Source: CAWJMD01 sp963845675
Lineage (GTDB): Bacteria > Actinomycetota > Actinomycetes > Actinomycetales > CAWJMD01
Length of the DNA: 64,000 nucleotides
Assembly (NCBI GenBank): GCA_963845675.1
Contig: CAWJSX010000001.1
Location: forward strand, 496,001 to 560,000
Reading direction: 5' to 3'
Shown: positions 10,838-19,591 of the stretch, piece after piece
Layout: the number at the start of each line of letters is the position of its first letter
Numbering within the stretch: position 1 is the stretch's first letter
Translations under genes and position numbers: made by a program
The notes under the pieces: generated by a model
What the model saw: only the letters and a program-made list of their open reading frames with translations
Databases searched by the model: none
What the model was told of the DNA's origin: nothing

Positions 10838-12092
10838 GCTACCGAGACAGTCCAGCACGGCCTGGTGGAGCACTCGCACGGGCCGGGCTCCCCGGTCCCG
10901 CAGCAGTCGCGAGCCGAGCGGCCGACCTCGTTCCACGTGGCCGACTTCCCGCGCCCGACCGGCCGTGAGGAGGAGTGGCGCTTCACCCCCATCGACCTGC
11001 TCGACGAGCTGCTCGAGGACAAGGCCGCCGACAAGGCGGGCACGGTCGAGTACGACCTGACCTCCTCGGACGGCGTCGTCGTGGGCACCATCGGCCGCGG
11101 CGAGGCCCCGCGCGGTACGGCGCTGGTGCCCGCCGACCGTGCCGCCGCGCTGGGCTCGCAGTACGTCGACGACGCCCTTCGGGTCCAGATCCCTGCGGAC
11201 GCGCAGCTCGAGGAGCCCGTGCGGCTCACGGTGCGCGGCCTCGGTGGCGTGAGCCAGGCCCACTACGTGGTCGAGGCCGGCCGGCACTCCAAGGCCATCG
11301 TCGTCGTCGACCACGTCGGATCCGGGCCAGCACACCGGCAACCTCGAGGTGGTCGTCGGCGACGGCGCCGACCTCACTGTGGTGAGCCTGCAGCGGTGGG
11401 ACGACGACGCCGTCCACCTCGGACAGCACGACGCCCTGGTCGGTCGCGACGCGCGCTACAAGCACGTGGCGGTGTCTCTCGGCGGCCGTGTCGTGCGGCT
11501 CAACGTGAACGCCCGCTACGCCGGTCCCGGCGGCCACGCGAACCTGCTCGGCCTGTACTTCGCCGACGCGGGCCAGCACCTCGAGCACCGGTCGTTCGTC
11601 GACCACGACGCACCGCACTGCACCAGCAACGTGACCTACAAGGGCGCCCTCCAGGGCGACACGGCCCACACCGTCTGGGTCGGCGACGTGCTGATCCGCG
11701 CGGTCGCCGAGGGCACGGACACGTTCGAGCTCAACCGCAACCTGGTGCTCACGGACGGCGCACGCGCCGACTCCGTGCCGAACCTGGAGATCGAGACCGG
11801 CGAGATCGTGGGCGCCGGCCACGCGTCGGCGACCGGTCGTTTCGACGACGAGCAGCTGTTCTACCTGCAGGCGCGGGGCATCCCGGAGGAGCAGGCGCGC
11901 CGCCTGGTCGTTCGCGGGTTCTTCGCGGACATCCTCGCCCAGATCGGCGTCCCCGCGATCGCCGAGCAGATGATGGGCGCCATCGACGACGAGCTCGCGC
12001 TGCACATGGGCCCGGCGTCCGACACCGTCACCGCCGCGGTCGACGGAGTCGTCTCCGAGGTGGGTGCCACCGCCGGCTCGGACGCCTCGTGA
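10835..12092 (+). CDS. sufD: SufD, Fe-S assembly scaffold subunit
   Basis: Partner of SufB in the SufBC2D complex. About 418 residues. Typical segments: WRFTPIDLLDELLED, LNVNARYAGPGGHANLLGLYF, LEHRSFVDHDAPHCTSNVTYKG, RNLVLTDGARADSVPNLEIETGE, VGAGHASATGRFDDEQLFYLQARGIPEEQARRLVVRGFF. One extra C near 11325 (GGG-C-CAGCAC) splits the frame; repaired, it reads DHVGSGQHTGNLEVVVGDGADL. The best-supported start is an ATC at 10835 just after AGGAG; GTG 10865 is the fallback. The stop TGA overlaps the GTG of the next gene. Confidence 0.93.
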
Positions 12093-12415
12093 GCATGGTG
12101 CGCGCGTGCTCGCTGGACGACCTCGGTGAGGACGGCCTGTTCGGCACCGAGATCGACGGTGAGCCGGTGGTGGTCGTCCGCGACGAGGACGGCGACCTGC
12201 ACGCCGTCAACAACGTCTGCTCGCACCAGTACGTGCTGCTGTCGGAGGGCGAGGTGGACGGCTGCACGATCGAGTGCTGGCTGCACGGCTCGCGCTTCGA
12301 CCTGCGGACCGGCAAGCCCTCCGGGCCGCCGGCGACCGCCCCGATCGATGTCTACCCACTGACCGTGGAGGGCGACGACGTCCTCGTCGACGTCACCGCC
12401 CCGAAGGAGAACTGA
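12089..12415 (+). CDS. Rieske [2Fe-2S] ferredoxin-like protein in the suf operon
   Basis: A 108-residue Rieske protein of the type called non-heme iron oxygenase ferredoxin subunit. The two cluster-binding boxes are CSH (in NNVCSHQYVLLSEG) and CWLH (in IECWLHGSRFDL), separated by 16 residues. It probably transfers electrons to support cluster assembly or serves as a carrier, but no oxygenase is encoded nearby. The GTG start at 12089 overlaps the sufD stop (GTGA); ATG 12095 is the alternative. Placement between sufD and sufC is, as I recall, common in Actinobacteria. Confidence 0.9.
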   Translation: MSMVRACSLDDLGEDGLFGTEIDGEPVVVVRDEDGDLHAVNNVCSHQYVLLSEGEVDGCTIECWLHGSRFDLRTGKPSGPPATAPIDVYPLTVEGDDVLVDVTAPKEN

Positions 12416-12421
12416 ACGCAC

Positions 12422-13189
12422 ATGGCCACTCTCGAGATCCGCAACCTGCACGTGAGCGTCGCTGTTGAGGGCGACACCACCAAGGAGATCCTGCGCGGCG
12501 TCGACCTGACCGTGAAGCAGGGCGAGACGCACGCGATCATGGGGCCGAACGGCTCCGGCAAGTCCACGCTCGCCTACTCCGTGGCGGGTCACCCCAAGTA
12601 CCAGATCACCGAGGGCACAGTCACTCTCGACGGCGAGGACGTCCTCGCGATGAGCGTGGACGAGCGTGCCCGCGCCGGCCTGTTCCTCGCGATGCAGTAC
12701 CCGGTCGAGATCCCCGGCGTCACGGTGTCGAACTTCCTGCGCACCGCGAAGACCGCCATCGACGGCGAGGCGCCCAGCCTGCGGCACTGGATCAAGGACG
12801 TCCGTACCGCGATGGACGCGCTGAGGATCGACCCCGTGTTCGCCGAGCGCAACGTCAACGAGGGCTTCTCCGGTGGCGAGAAGAAGCGCCACGAGATCCT
12901 CCAGATGGAGCTGCTCGACCCGAAGATCGCGATCCTCGACGAGACCGACTCCGGGCTCGACGTCGACGCACTCAAGGTCGTCTCCGAGGGCGTCAACCGC
13001 GTCCGCGAGGGTGGCGAGATCGGCGTCCTGCTGATCACGCACTACACGCGCATCCTGCGGTACATCAAGCCCGACTTCGTGCACGTCTTCATCGACGGCC
13101 GCATCGCCGAGAACGGCGGTCCCGAGCTGGCCGACGAGCTCGAGGAGAACGGCTACGACCGCTTCCTCACCGCGAACGCGACCAGCTGA
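12422..13189 (+). CDS. sufC: SufC, Fe-S assembly ATPase
   Basis: ABC-type ATPase that energises the SufBD scaffold. 255 residues, intact, ATG 12422 after GGAGAAC. Walker A GPNGSGKST (residues 41-49), signature NEGFSGGEKKRHEILQM, Walker B IAILDETDSGLD, H-loop LLITHYTRIL, and the SufC-typical C-terminal GRIAENGGPELADELEENGYD. It has no membrane partner, as expected for SufC. Confidence 0.97.
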   Translation: MATLEIRNLHVSVAVEGDTTKEILRGVDLTVKQGETHAIMGPNGSGKSTLAYSVAGHPKYQITEGTVTLDGEDVLAMSVDERARAGLFLAMQYPVEIPGVTVSNFLRTAKTAIDGEAPSLRHWIKDVRTAMDALRIDPVFAERNVNEGFSGGEKKRHEILQMELLDPKIAILDETDSGLDVDALKVVSEGVNRVREGGEIGVLLITHYTRILRYIKPDFVHVFIDGRIAENGGPELADELEENGYDRFLTANATS

Positions 13190-13197
13190 CGTCTCCC

Positions 13198-14517
13198 ATG
13201 ACGACGAGCCCGACCACCGGCACCGCCCGCGCAGTGCGCGCCGGTGGTGGGCTCGACGTCGCCCGGCTCCGGGCCGACTTCCCGATCCTCGAGCGGCTCA
13301 TGGCCGACGAGAAGCCGCTGGTCTACCTCGACAGCGCCAACACCTCGCAGAAGCCGCGGGCCGTGCTCGACGCCGTGGCCCAGCAGCTGGGGTGGCACAA
13401 CGCGAACGTGGCGCGGGCCGTGCACCAGCTCGGCGCCGAGTCGACCGAGGCGTTCGAGGACGCCCGGGCCGACGTGGCCCGCTTCGTCGGTGCCCCCCGG
13501 GTGGAGGAGGTCGTGTTCACCAAGAACGCCTCCGAGGCGCTGAACCTCGTCGCCCGCGTGCTCGGGGACGCCGGTGCAACGGGAGACCCGCTGGGGGTGC
13601 GGGCCGGTGACGAGATCGTCATCACCGAGCTGGAGCACCACTCGAACATCGTCCCGTGGCAGCAGCTCGCGGCCCGTACCGGCGCCACGCTGCGGTGGTT
13701 CCCGCTCACGGACGAGGGGCGGCTCGACCTGGACGGGATCGACCGGCTCATCACCGAGCGCACCAAGGTCGTCTCCCTGGCCTGGGTGTCGAACGCGCTC
13801 GGGACGGTCACCCCGGTGGCCGAGATCGCCCGCCGTGCGCACGAGGTCGGCGCCCTTGTCGTGGTCGACGCCTCCCAGGCGGTGCCGCACCTTCGGGTCG
13901 ACGTCGCCACGCTGGGCGCGGACCTCGTGGCCTTCACCGGGCACAAGATGTGCGGGCCCACCGGCATCGGCGTGCTCTGGGGGCGCTACGACCTGCTCGC
14001 CGGCCTGCCCCCGTTCCTGGGCGGCGGCGAGATGATCGAGACCGTGTCGATGGCCGGTTCGACGTTCGCCGCCCCGCCGCACCGCTTCGAGGCCGGGACG
14101 CCGCCGATCGCCGAGGCGGTCGGCCTCGGCGCGGCCGTCCGCTACCTCGAGGGCGTCGGGATGGACGCCGTGGCCGCGCACGAGCAGCACCTCACCGCCC
14201 GCGCGCTGGACGGGCTGGCCACGGTGCCTGGGCTGCGCGTGATGGGCCCGACGGAGGTGCGCGGCGGCCAACCGGTCGAGCGCGGCGGCGCCATCAGCTT
14301 CACGCTCGAGGGTGTCCATCCCCACGACATCGCCCAGGTGCTCGACTCCCTCGGCATCGCCGTGCGCGCCGGCCACCACTGCGCCAAGCCCGTCCACCAG
14401 CGGTTCGGGGTGCAGGCGAGCACCCGCATGTCCTCGTACCTGTACACCACGACCGACGAGATCGACGCTCTCGTCGACGGTCTGCACCACGTGCGCCACT
14501 TCTTCGGGGTGGCGTGA
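13198..14517 (+). CDS. sufS: SufS, type II cysteine desulfurase
   Basis: PLP enzyme that takes sulfur from cysteine and passes it to SufU. 439 residues, intact. The N-terminus has an 18-residue extension before LDVARLRADFPIL. The PLP lysine is K250 in AFTGHKMCGPTG; EHHSNIVPWQ and VVVDASQAVPH are the usual cofactor contacts; the catalytic cysteine is C395 in RAGHHCAKPVHQRFG, followed by RMSSYLYTTTDEID. The stop and the sufU start overlap (TGATG). Confidence 0.97.
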   Translation: MTTSPTTGTARAVRAGGGLDVARLRADFPILERLMADEKPLVYLDSANTSQKPRAVLDAVAQQLGWHNANVARAVHQLGAESTEAFEDARADVARFVGAPRVEEVVFTKNASEALNLVARVLGDAGATGDPLGVRAGDEIVITELEHHSNIVPWQQLAARTGATLRWFPLTDEGRLDLDGIDRLITERTKVVSLAWVSNALGTVTPVAEIARRAHEVGALVVVDASQAVPHLRVDVATLGADLVAFTGHKMCGPTGIGVLWGRYDLLAGLPPFLGGGEMIETVSMAGSTFAAPPHRFEAGTPPIAEAVGLGAAVRYLEGVGMDAVAAHEQHLTARALDGLATVPGLRVMGPTEVRGGQPVERGGAISFTLEGVHPHDIAQVLDSLGIAVRAGHHCAKPVHQRFGVQASTRMSSYLYTTTDEIDALVDGLHHVRHFFGVA

Positions 14518-14965
14518 TGGACGTCCGTGAGCTGTACGAGCAGGTGATCCTCGACCACGCGAAGGTCCCCGCACGGCATCGGCCTGCGGGAACCCTTCGA
14601 CACCGAGGTGCACCACGTGAACCCCACGTGCGGGGACGAGATCACGCTGCGCGCGCGGGTCGCGGACGGCGTGGTGGAGGACGTCTCCTACGACGTGCTC
14701 GGCTGCAGCATCTCCCGGGCCGGCGCGTCCGTGATGGCGGACGACCGTCACGGGCCAGCCCGTGGACGCCGCGCTGCAGCGGTACGACGCCGTCCTGTCG
14801 ATGCTCCAGAGCCGTGGACGGACCGAGCCCGACCCCGAGGTCCTCGGGGACGCGGTCGCCTTCGCCGGCGTCGCGAAACTGCCCATGCGCGTGAAGTGCG
14901 CCCTGCTCGGCTGGGCCGCGATGCGCGATGCTGTACTCACCGCCACCACCAAGGAGGGCGCATGA
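14517..14965 (+). CDS. sufU: SufU, zinc-dependent sulfurtransferase
   Basis: SufU accepts persulfide sulfur from SufS and passes it to SufBCD in Gram-positive bacteria and actinobacteria. About 148 residues: ELYEQVILDHAKVP, the first cysteine in NPTCGDEITL, the second in VLGCSISRAGASVM, the third in MRVKCALLGW. Two extra bases break the frame, near 14575 (a base before GGCCTGCGGGAACCC) and near 14740 (a C before GTCACGGGCCAG). Corrected, it reads GLREPFDTEVHHVNP and MADDVTGQPVDAAL. The stop overlaps the sufT ATG (ATGA). Confidence 0.94.
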
Positions 14966-15372
14966 CCACCGAGTCCCGCCAGGACATCCCCGCGACCGAG
15001 GACGTGCCGGAGGTCGCCCCCGAGCAGACGGAGGCGCCGGCGAAGGCCGCTACGGCCCCGACCCCCGCGACCGCGGCCGACGTCGAGGAGGCCATGCGCG
15101 ACGTGGTCGACCCCGAGCTCGGCATCAACGTGGTCGACCTCGGTCTCGTCTACGGCGTCACCGTCGACCAGCACAACCACGCCGTGCTCGACATGACGCT
15201 GACGTCCGCCGCCTGCCCGCTGACGGACGTGATCGAGGACCAGACCGCGCAGGCGCTCGACCCGATCGTCACCGGCCACCGCATCAACTGGGTCTGGATG
15301 CCGCCGTGGGGCCCGGACAAGATCACCGAGGACGGACGCGAGATGCTGCGCGCCCTCGGCTTCAACGTCTGA
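14962..15372 (+). CDS. sufT: SufT, MIP18/DUF59 Fe-S cluster assembly factor
   Basis: Last gene of the suf operon; SufT helps deliver or mature Fe-S clusters. 136 residues. The first 35 are an acidic, Ala/Pro/Glu-rich leader (TEDVPEVAPEQTEAP). The DUF59 core follows: VEEAMRDVVDPELGINVVDLGLVY, the conserved cysteine in TSAACPLTD, and WMPPWGPDKITEDGREMLRALG. ATG 14962 overlaps the sufU stop. The frame is intact. Confidence 0.94.
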   Translation: MTTESRQDIPATEDVPEVAPEQTEAPAKAATAPTPATAADVEEAMRDVVDPELGINVVDLGLVYGVTVDQHNHAVLDMTLTSAACPLTDVIEDQTAQALDPIVTGHRINWVWMPPWGPDKITEDGREMLRALGFNV

Positions 15373-15384
15373 CCGCCGCGCTGG

Positions 15385-16019
15385 TCACGGCGTGACCGAG
15401 CGCCGAGGCCGCGCAGGCCGGGCGGTCGGAACAGGGCCTCGACGCCCTCGGCGTAGCCGTCGGGCGTGACGTCGCCGAGGATCAGCCGCTGCACGATGAA
15501 GCCCGGCATGAGGCCGAACAGCGCCTGCGCGACCAGGTCCGGGTCGGTGTGGGGGTCGACGTAGCCCGGCCGCCTGCATGCGCCGGACGAGCCGGGCGAA
15601 GTTCGACCTGATCTGCGCGTACTTCGCGCTGACCGACACGCGGATCGCCTCGTCCCGCAGCGCCTCGGACCACGCCTGCAGCGCGACCCGCGTCGACGTC
15701 GCCCTGCGGTGACTGCGGCGAGCCGGGTCACGTGCGTCGTCAGGGCGCGGATCGCCTCCGCGGGCGTCGGGGGAGTGTCGGCCGTGGCCAGCTGGTCGAA
15801 GACGTCGTCGATGGTGCCGACGGCACGGTCCGCGATCGCGGCGATGATCTCGTCCTTGCTGCGGAAGTAGCCGTACACCGCGCCCGCCGACAGGCCCGAC
15901 TCGCGGACGACGTCCGCCATCGTCGTCTTGTGGAAGCCCTCGCGGGCGACGCAGCGCCACGCCGCGAGCACGATCTGCTCGCGGCGGGCGGCTCGGTGCT
16001 CGGCGCTGACTCTCGGCAT
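15385..16019 (-). CDS. TetR-family transcriptional repressor
   Basis: About 210 residues. ATG 16019 begins MPRVSAEHRAARREQIVLAA; the TetR helix-turn-helix is GFHKTTMADVVRESGLSAGAVYGYFRSKDEIIAAI. The ligand domain includes VALQAWSEALRDEAIRVSVSAKYAQIRSNFARLVRRMQAAG and VAQALFGLMPGFIVQRLILGD. Frame breaks near 15710 and 15570. The C-terminus is uncertain: the stop at 15385 (RRSVTP) needs a further correction, otherwise the frame reads on into antisense of sufT. Divergent from the ABC-2-like membrane gene, with two matching palindromes between them, so it probably represses itself and that gene. Confidence 0.88.
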
Positions 16020-16036
16020 GTCGAGGACAGTAAAAC

Positions 16037-16048
16037 GAACAATCGTTC
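16037..16048. promoter_or_regulatory. Candidate TetR operator 1, GAAC-N4-GTTC
   Basis: GAAC-AATC-GTTC lies 18 bp upstream of the TetR start, in an AT-rich patch (TAAAACGAACAATCGTTCTTGACA) that also contains a TTGACA-like -35 for rightward transcription. It shares arms and spacing with the second site 53 bp away. Confidence 0.6.
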
Positions 16049-16089
16049 TTGACAACCGGACGCACCTGGGAGCAGCCTGAGCCCAAAGA

Positions 16090-16111
16090 GAACGACGGTT
16101 CGGTTTAACCG
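16090..16111. promoter_or_regulatory. Candidate TetR operator 2 with adjoining palindrome
   Basis: GAAC-GACG-GTTC (16090-16101) repeats the arms and the 4-base spacing of site 1. The overlapping 11-mer CGGTT-T-AACCG (16101-16111) is a further inverted repeat just before the GAGGAGGAG ribosome site of the membrane-protein gene. Confidence 0.55.
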
Positions 16112-16121
16112 AGGAGGAGCC

Positions 16122-17104
16122 ATGGACGACCAGGACACCCCCCACGAGACGCGCCACGTCATCGGTGCGGTCGTCGGCCTCACGGCGCTGCTCTGCCTGT
16201 TGCTGACCGCTTTCGCGTGGCCCTCGGCGAACACCGCGCCGCGCGACGTGCCGCTCGCCGTGGCGGCGCCGGAGCAGGTGGCCGCCCAGATCTCCGGACG
16301 CCTGGGCGAGGACGCCTTCGACGTGCGACCGGCCGCGGACGCGGCCGAGGCGACGCTGATGATCGAGTCACGGGAGGTGTACGGCGCCGTCGTGGCGGGT
16401 CCCGACGGGGTGCAGGTGCTGACGGCGTCCGCCGCGAGCCCCGTGGTGGCCCAGCTGCTCGGGCAGGTCGCCGCCGGCCTGGGGGCCGCCGAGGGCCGGC
16501 CCGTCGCGGTGACGGACGTCGTCCCGTTGCCGGAGTCCGACCCGCGCGGGCAGGGCTCGCCGCCGGGTCGCTGCCGCTCGTGCTGGGCGGCATCGCCACG
16601 GCTGCAGCGCTGGTGATCGCGGTGCGCAGCCGGTGGGCCCGCCTCGCCGGCGCCGCGGGCGTGGCCGTCGCGTCCGGGCTCGCGCTGACGGCGATCCTGC
16701 AGTTCTGGCTTGGCTCGCTGGACGGCAGCTACTGGGTCAACGCCTCGGTCGTCGCCCTGGCCACCGCCGCCACGTCCGTGTTCGTGCTCGGGCTCGAGCA
16801 GTGGCTCGGCCGCGCCGGGCTGGCGCTGGGCGCGGGGCTGATGATGCTGCTCGGCAACCCGCTGTCCGGGCTGACCAGCGCGCCGGAGCTGCTCCCGTCC
16901 GGCTGGGGCGCACTGGGCCAGCTGATGCCGCCCGGAGCCGGGGGCACGGCCCTGCGCTCGGTGGCCTTCTTCGACGGCTCCGGGAGCGGTCGGGCGCTGC
17001 TGGTCCTGGGGGCATGGCTGGTCGTCGGTCTCGTGCTGTGCCTCCTGCCGCCCCGGCGGTCGGAGCGGCTCGCCGGGCCGGCGCGTGAGGCGGCGGTGGC
17101 CTGA
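16122..17104 (+). CDS. ABC-2-like/YhgE-type membrane protein under TetR control
   Basis: A membrane protein of about 327 residues. One N-terminal helix (VIGAVVGLTALLCLLLTAFAW) is followed by an extracytoplasmic domain (DVPLAVAAPEQVAAQISG, VYGAVVAGPDGVQVLTASAASPVV), then five or so helices (LPLVLGGIATAAALVIAV, AAGVAVASGLALTAILQF, ASVVALATAATSVFVLGL, LALGAGLMMLLGNPLSGL, ALLVLGAWLVVGLVLCLLPP). This architecture resembles ABC-2/DUF3533-type proteins encoded beside TetR regulators. One frame break near 16560. No ATPase is adjacent. It may export or tolerate an amphipathic compound; the function is not established. Confidence 0.75.
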
Positions 17105-17166
17105 CCTGCCGCCCTGGCGAGGCCTGCGATGCTGTCGTCCGTGACAGTGACCTCGGACCCTGGCGA

Positions 17167-17814
17167 GTGAGCCACCGGCTGCTCGAGATCGCGCCCGAGC
17201 GACTCCAGCGCTGGGTGGTCGGCTTCAGTGACCGCCACGGCGAGATCGACGTCACGGTCGGGGAGTCCGTGGTGGTCCGTGCCGCCGACGGCGCCGTCGC
17301 CGACCTGGAGGTGCCGTTCGGCCCGGTGGAGCTCACCGGCGACCCGGTCGCGTCCCTGGCCGAGCACGCCGCGACGCCGCGGCAGGCAGCCCTCCTGCTC
17401 GTGCGCCGCGGCGGGTACGGGGTCGGCGTCGCCGACGGGTCCCGGCTCGTGCGGCACAAGGTGGGCACCCGGTACGTGCAGAGCCGCACGGCCGCCGGTG
17501 GATGGTCGCAGCAGCGCTTCGCGAGACGGCGAACCGGGCAGGCGGCGGGGCTGGTGCTCGCGGCCGTGGAGTCCGCCGTCGCGATGTGGGGTCGAGGTGA
17601 GGGCGGGAGCGCGGCGGGCGTACGGCTTGACGTGCTGGTCCCCGGCGGGGACAGGCTCCTGGTCGAGGAGGCGTTGGCCGACCCGCGACTGGCGTTCGTG
17701 GCCGCCCTGCCCCGCGGGCCCCTGCTCGACGTCCGCGACCCACGGCTCGACGTGCTGCGCGACACCGCCAAGCGCTACCGGTCGGTGCGAGTGCGCCTGA
17801 CCGAGCCCGACTGA
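17167..17814 (+). CDS. acVLRF1-family peptidyl-tRNA hydrolase (Vms1-like release factor)
   Basis: 215 residues, intact, from GTG 17167. It matches the actinobacterial Vms1-like release factor family, which cleaves peptidyl-tRNA on stalled ribosomal subunits. The diagnostic segment is GTRYVQSRTAAGGWSQQRFARRR with the catalytic Gln region; upstream is LLVRRGGYGVGVADGSRLVRHKVG, and the C-terminal eRF1-like half contains VRLDVLVPGGDRLLVEEALADPR and LDVLRDTAKRYRSVRVRL. A GTG start without a strong ribosome site leaves the exact N-terminus open. Confidence 0.85.
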   Translation: MSHRLLEIAPERLQRWVVGFSDRHGEIDVTVGESVVVRAADGAVADLEVPFGPVELTGDPVASLAEHAATPRQAALLLVRRGGYGVGVADGSRLVRHKVGTRYVQSRTAAGGWSQQRFARRRTGQAAGLVLAAVESAVAMWGRGEGGSAAGVRLDVLVPGGDRLLVEEALADPRLAFVAALPRGPLLDVRDPRLDVLRDTAKRYRSVRVRLTEPD

Positions 17815-17842
17815 CCCCGACTGGTCCCGACTGGTCCCGACT
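17811..17842 (+). repeat. 10-bp tandem repeat at the acVLRF1 stop codon
   Basis: Units CTGACCCCGA, CTGGTCCCGA, CTGGTCCCGA and a partial CTGACTCG follow one another, beginning at the stop codon of acVLRF1. This is a short slippage-type repeat without a known role. Confidence 0.6.
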
Positions 17843-17932
17843 GACTCGCCTGCTCGCTTGAGCCGGGGCCTGTCGCCCGTGCGGCCGCCGTGCCAAGGTG
17901 GACGGGACAGCGCACGTCCGGGAAGAGGCACC

Positions 17933-18190
17933 ATGGTTCCGACGATGATCGTCTTCGGGCTCGTCCTCGGACGCTGGTGGAGGTCGGCGATCCTGTTCGG
18001 TACCGCCTTCTGGATGGTGGTCGTCGCGGCTGTGACGGGCGCCTCGACCGCCGGCGCCCTCGGCGCAGCGGCAGCCGTCGGGGCGATCAACGCGACGGCC
18101 GGTGCCGCCGCGCACCAGGGTGGGCTGTGGCTGGTCCGACGGGCACGACGTGCCGGGTGGTCCCTCAGGCGCAGGCCGCGAGCCACCTGA
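17933..18190 (+). CDS. Small membrane protein of unknown function
   Basis: 85 residues from ATG 17933, preceded by GGAAGAGG. Two hydrophobic stretches (TMIVFGLVLGRWWRSAILFGTAFWMVVVAAVTG and AGALGAAAAVGAINATAGAAA) and a basic tail (RRARRAGWSLRRRPRA) suggest a two-helix inner-membrane protein with a cytoplasmic C-terminus. I do not recognise the family. The next 126 bp to the ECF gene hold nothing obvious. Confidence 0.6.
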   Translation: MVPTMIVFGLVLGRWWRSAILFGTAFWMVVVAAVTGASTAGALGAAAAVGAINATAGAAAHQGGLWLVRRARRAGWSLRRRPRAT

Positions 18191-18316
18191 GAGCGCGGCG
18201 GGCGCACCGGGCGTCGGCCGACCCCGGCAGGGGGCTCACGAGCGCGTCGGACTCCGAGCCGCCTCGACGATCTCCTTGGCTGCGAGCGAGGCTCGCCTGC
18301 GACCCGAGCCACCGCC

Positions 18317-18916
18317 TCAGTCGTCGACCCCCCGGGCCAGCAGGGCGTCGCCGGTCCGCTCGGCATGGCGGATCGTGCGCACCACGAGCGGGACCGCGAG
18401 TGCGTGCACGCTGCGCTCCAGCCCCCGGGCCCGGCGTGCCTCGGAGACGTCGTGCGCCATGGACGCGATCACCGGCACGGCGCGCACCGCGAGCGCGAGC
18501 CCGAGACCGGCCCTCTGCGGGTCGACACCCAACAACCTCAGGGGCCGCAGCAGGCGCACCAGCGCATCGAGCAGGTCCGTCACGCGGGTGGTCAGGGTGA
18601 CCAGCGCGGCGGCGGCCACCGCGACGACGATCGTGCCGACCACGACCACGGCCCCGCGCCAGCCCGCCGTCCACCACTGGAAGGGCACGAGCAGCAGCAC
18701 GATCCAGCGCAGGGGCCACACCTGCCGGGCGGCGACCTGCGGTGACCACCCAGCCACGGCGTAGGCGGCCAGGCACGCCAGTGCCCCGACCAGCACGACG
18801 GCGGGGGAGCGCCAGGCGACCAGGACGGACGTGAACGCCGCCAGACCGGCGAGCTTCGCGCCCGCGGGGGCGCGGTGCAGGAGCGACGTCCCCGCGCGGA
18901 AGGTGCCGACGCTCAT
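18317..18916 (-). CDS. bioN: BioN-like EcfT transmembrane protein of an ECF biotin transporter
   Basis: 199 residues from ATG 18916, which overlaps the ATPase stop (ATGA). Hydrophobic segments include AFTSVLVAWRSPAVVLVGALACLAAYAVAG, WIVLLLVPFQW and VVVVGTIVVAVAAAALVTL. The EcfT coupling helices carry the Ala-Arg-x motifs SEARRARGL and a C-terminal AERTGDALLARGVDD. Position after bioM and downstream of the BioY gene makes it the biotin T component. The frame is intact. Confidence 0.88.
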   Translation of the reverse strand: MSVGTFRAGTSLLHRAPAGAKLAGLAAFTSVLVAWRSPAVVLVGALACLAAYAVAGWSPQVAARQVWPLRWIVLLLVPFQWWTAGWRGAVVVVGTIVVAVAAAALVTLTTRVTDLLDALVRLLRPLRLLGVDPQRAGLGLALAVRAVPVIASMAHDVSEARRARGLERSVHALAVPLVVRTIRHAERTGDALLARGVDD

Positions 18917-19591
18917 GAGACCAGCGCCCGGTAGAAGGCCACCGACTCGGCAGCGGACCCGTCGGCGACGACCCGTCCCTCGTCGACGACCAGCACTCGG
19001 TCCCACCGCTCGACGAGGTCGAGGTCGTGGGTGACCAGCACCACCTGCTCGTCGAGGCCCAGCAGGAGGTCGGAGACCATGCGCGTGTTACGCAGGTCGA
19101 GCAGCGTCGTGGGCTCGTCGCAGACCAGCACGTCGGGCTCGGTGACCAGCACCGCGGCCACGGCCAGCAGCTGCTTCTGCCCGCCTGACAGCAGGTGCGC
19201 CGGGTGGTCGGCGTGGCCGTCCAGGCCGAAGCGGCGCAGCGTCTCGGTCGACCCGGCGACCCGCTCGTCGGGCGGTGAGTTGAGGCGCCGCAGCGAGAAC
19301 GCCACGTCCTCGGCGACGGTCGGCATCACGATCTGCGCGTCCGGGTCGGTGAAGACGAACCCGACCCGCCGACGCACGGCGCGCGCCGTGACGACGCGTG
19401 TCGAGCCCGTCGACCTCGACCGAGCCCACCGGTCGGCAGCACGAGCCCGTTGAGCAGGCGGGCAAGCGACGACTTGCCGGAGCCGTTGGCGCCCGAGCAC
19501 GGCGACCTTGCCGCTCGGTCAGGTCGAGGGTGACGTCGCGGAGCGCCCACCGTTCGCCGTACCGCACGCCCGCGCCGGTCAGGCGGATCAT
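18913..19591 (-). CDS. bioM: BioM-like EcfA ATPase of an ECF biotin transporter
   Basis: About 226 residues from ATG 19591, which overlaps the thiolase stop (ATGA). Walker A LGANGSGKSSLARLL, Q-loop VFTDPDAQIVMPTV typical of ECF ATPases, signature LLSGGQKQLLAVAAVL, Walker B VLVCDEPTTLLDL, H-loop VVLVTHDLDLVERW. Frame breaks near 19515, 19490 and 19430 split the first third. The ATPase drives biotin uptake with BioN and the BioY domain encoded upstream. Confidence 0.88.

Noticed and set aside
15373..15400. Terminator between sufT and the TetR gene (TCACGGCGTGA)
   Set aside because: The inverted repeat is very short with no T-run; not convincing.
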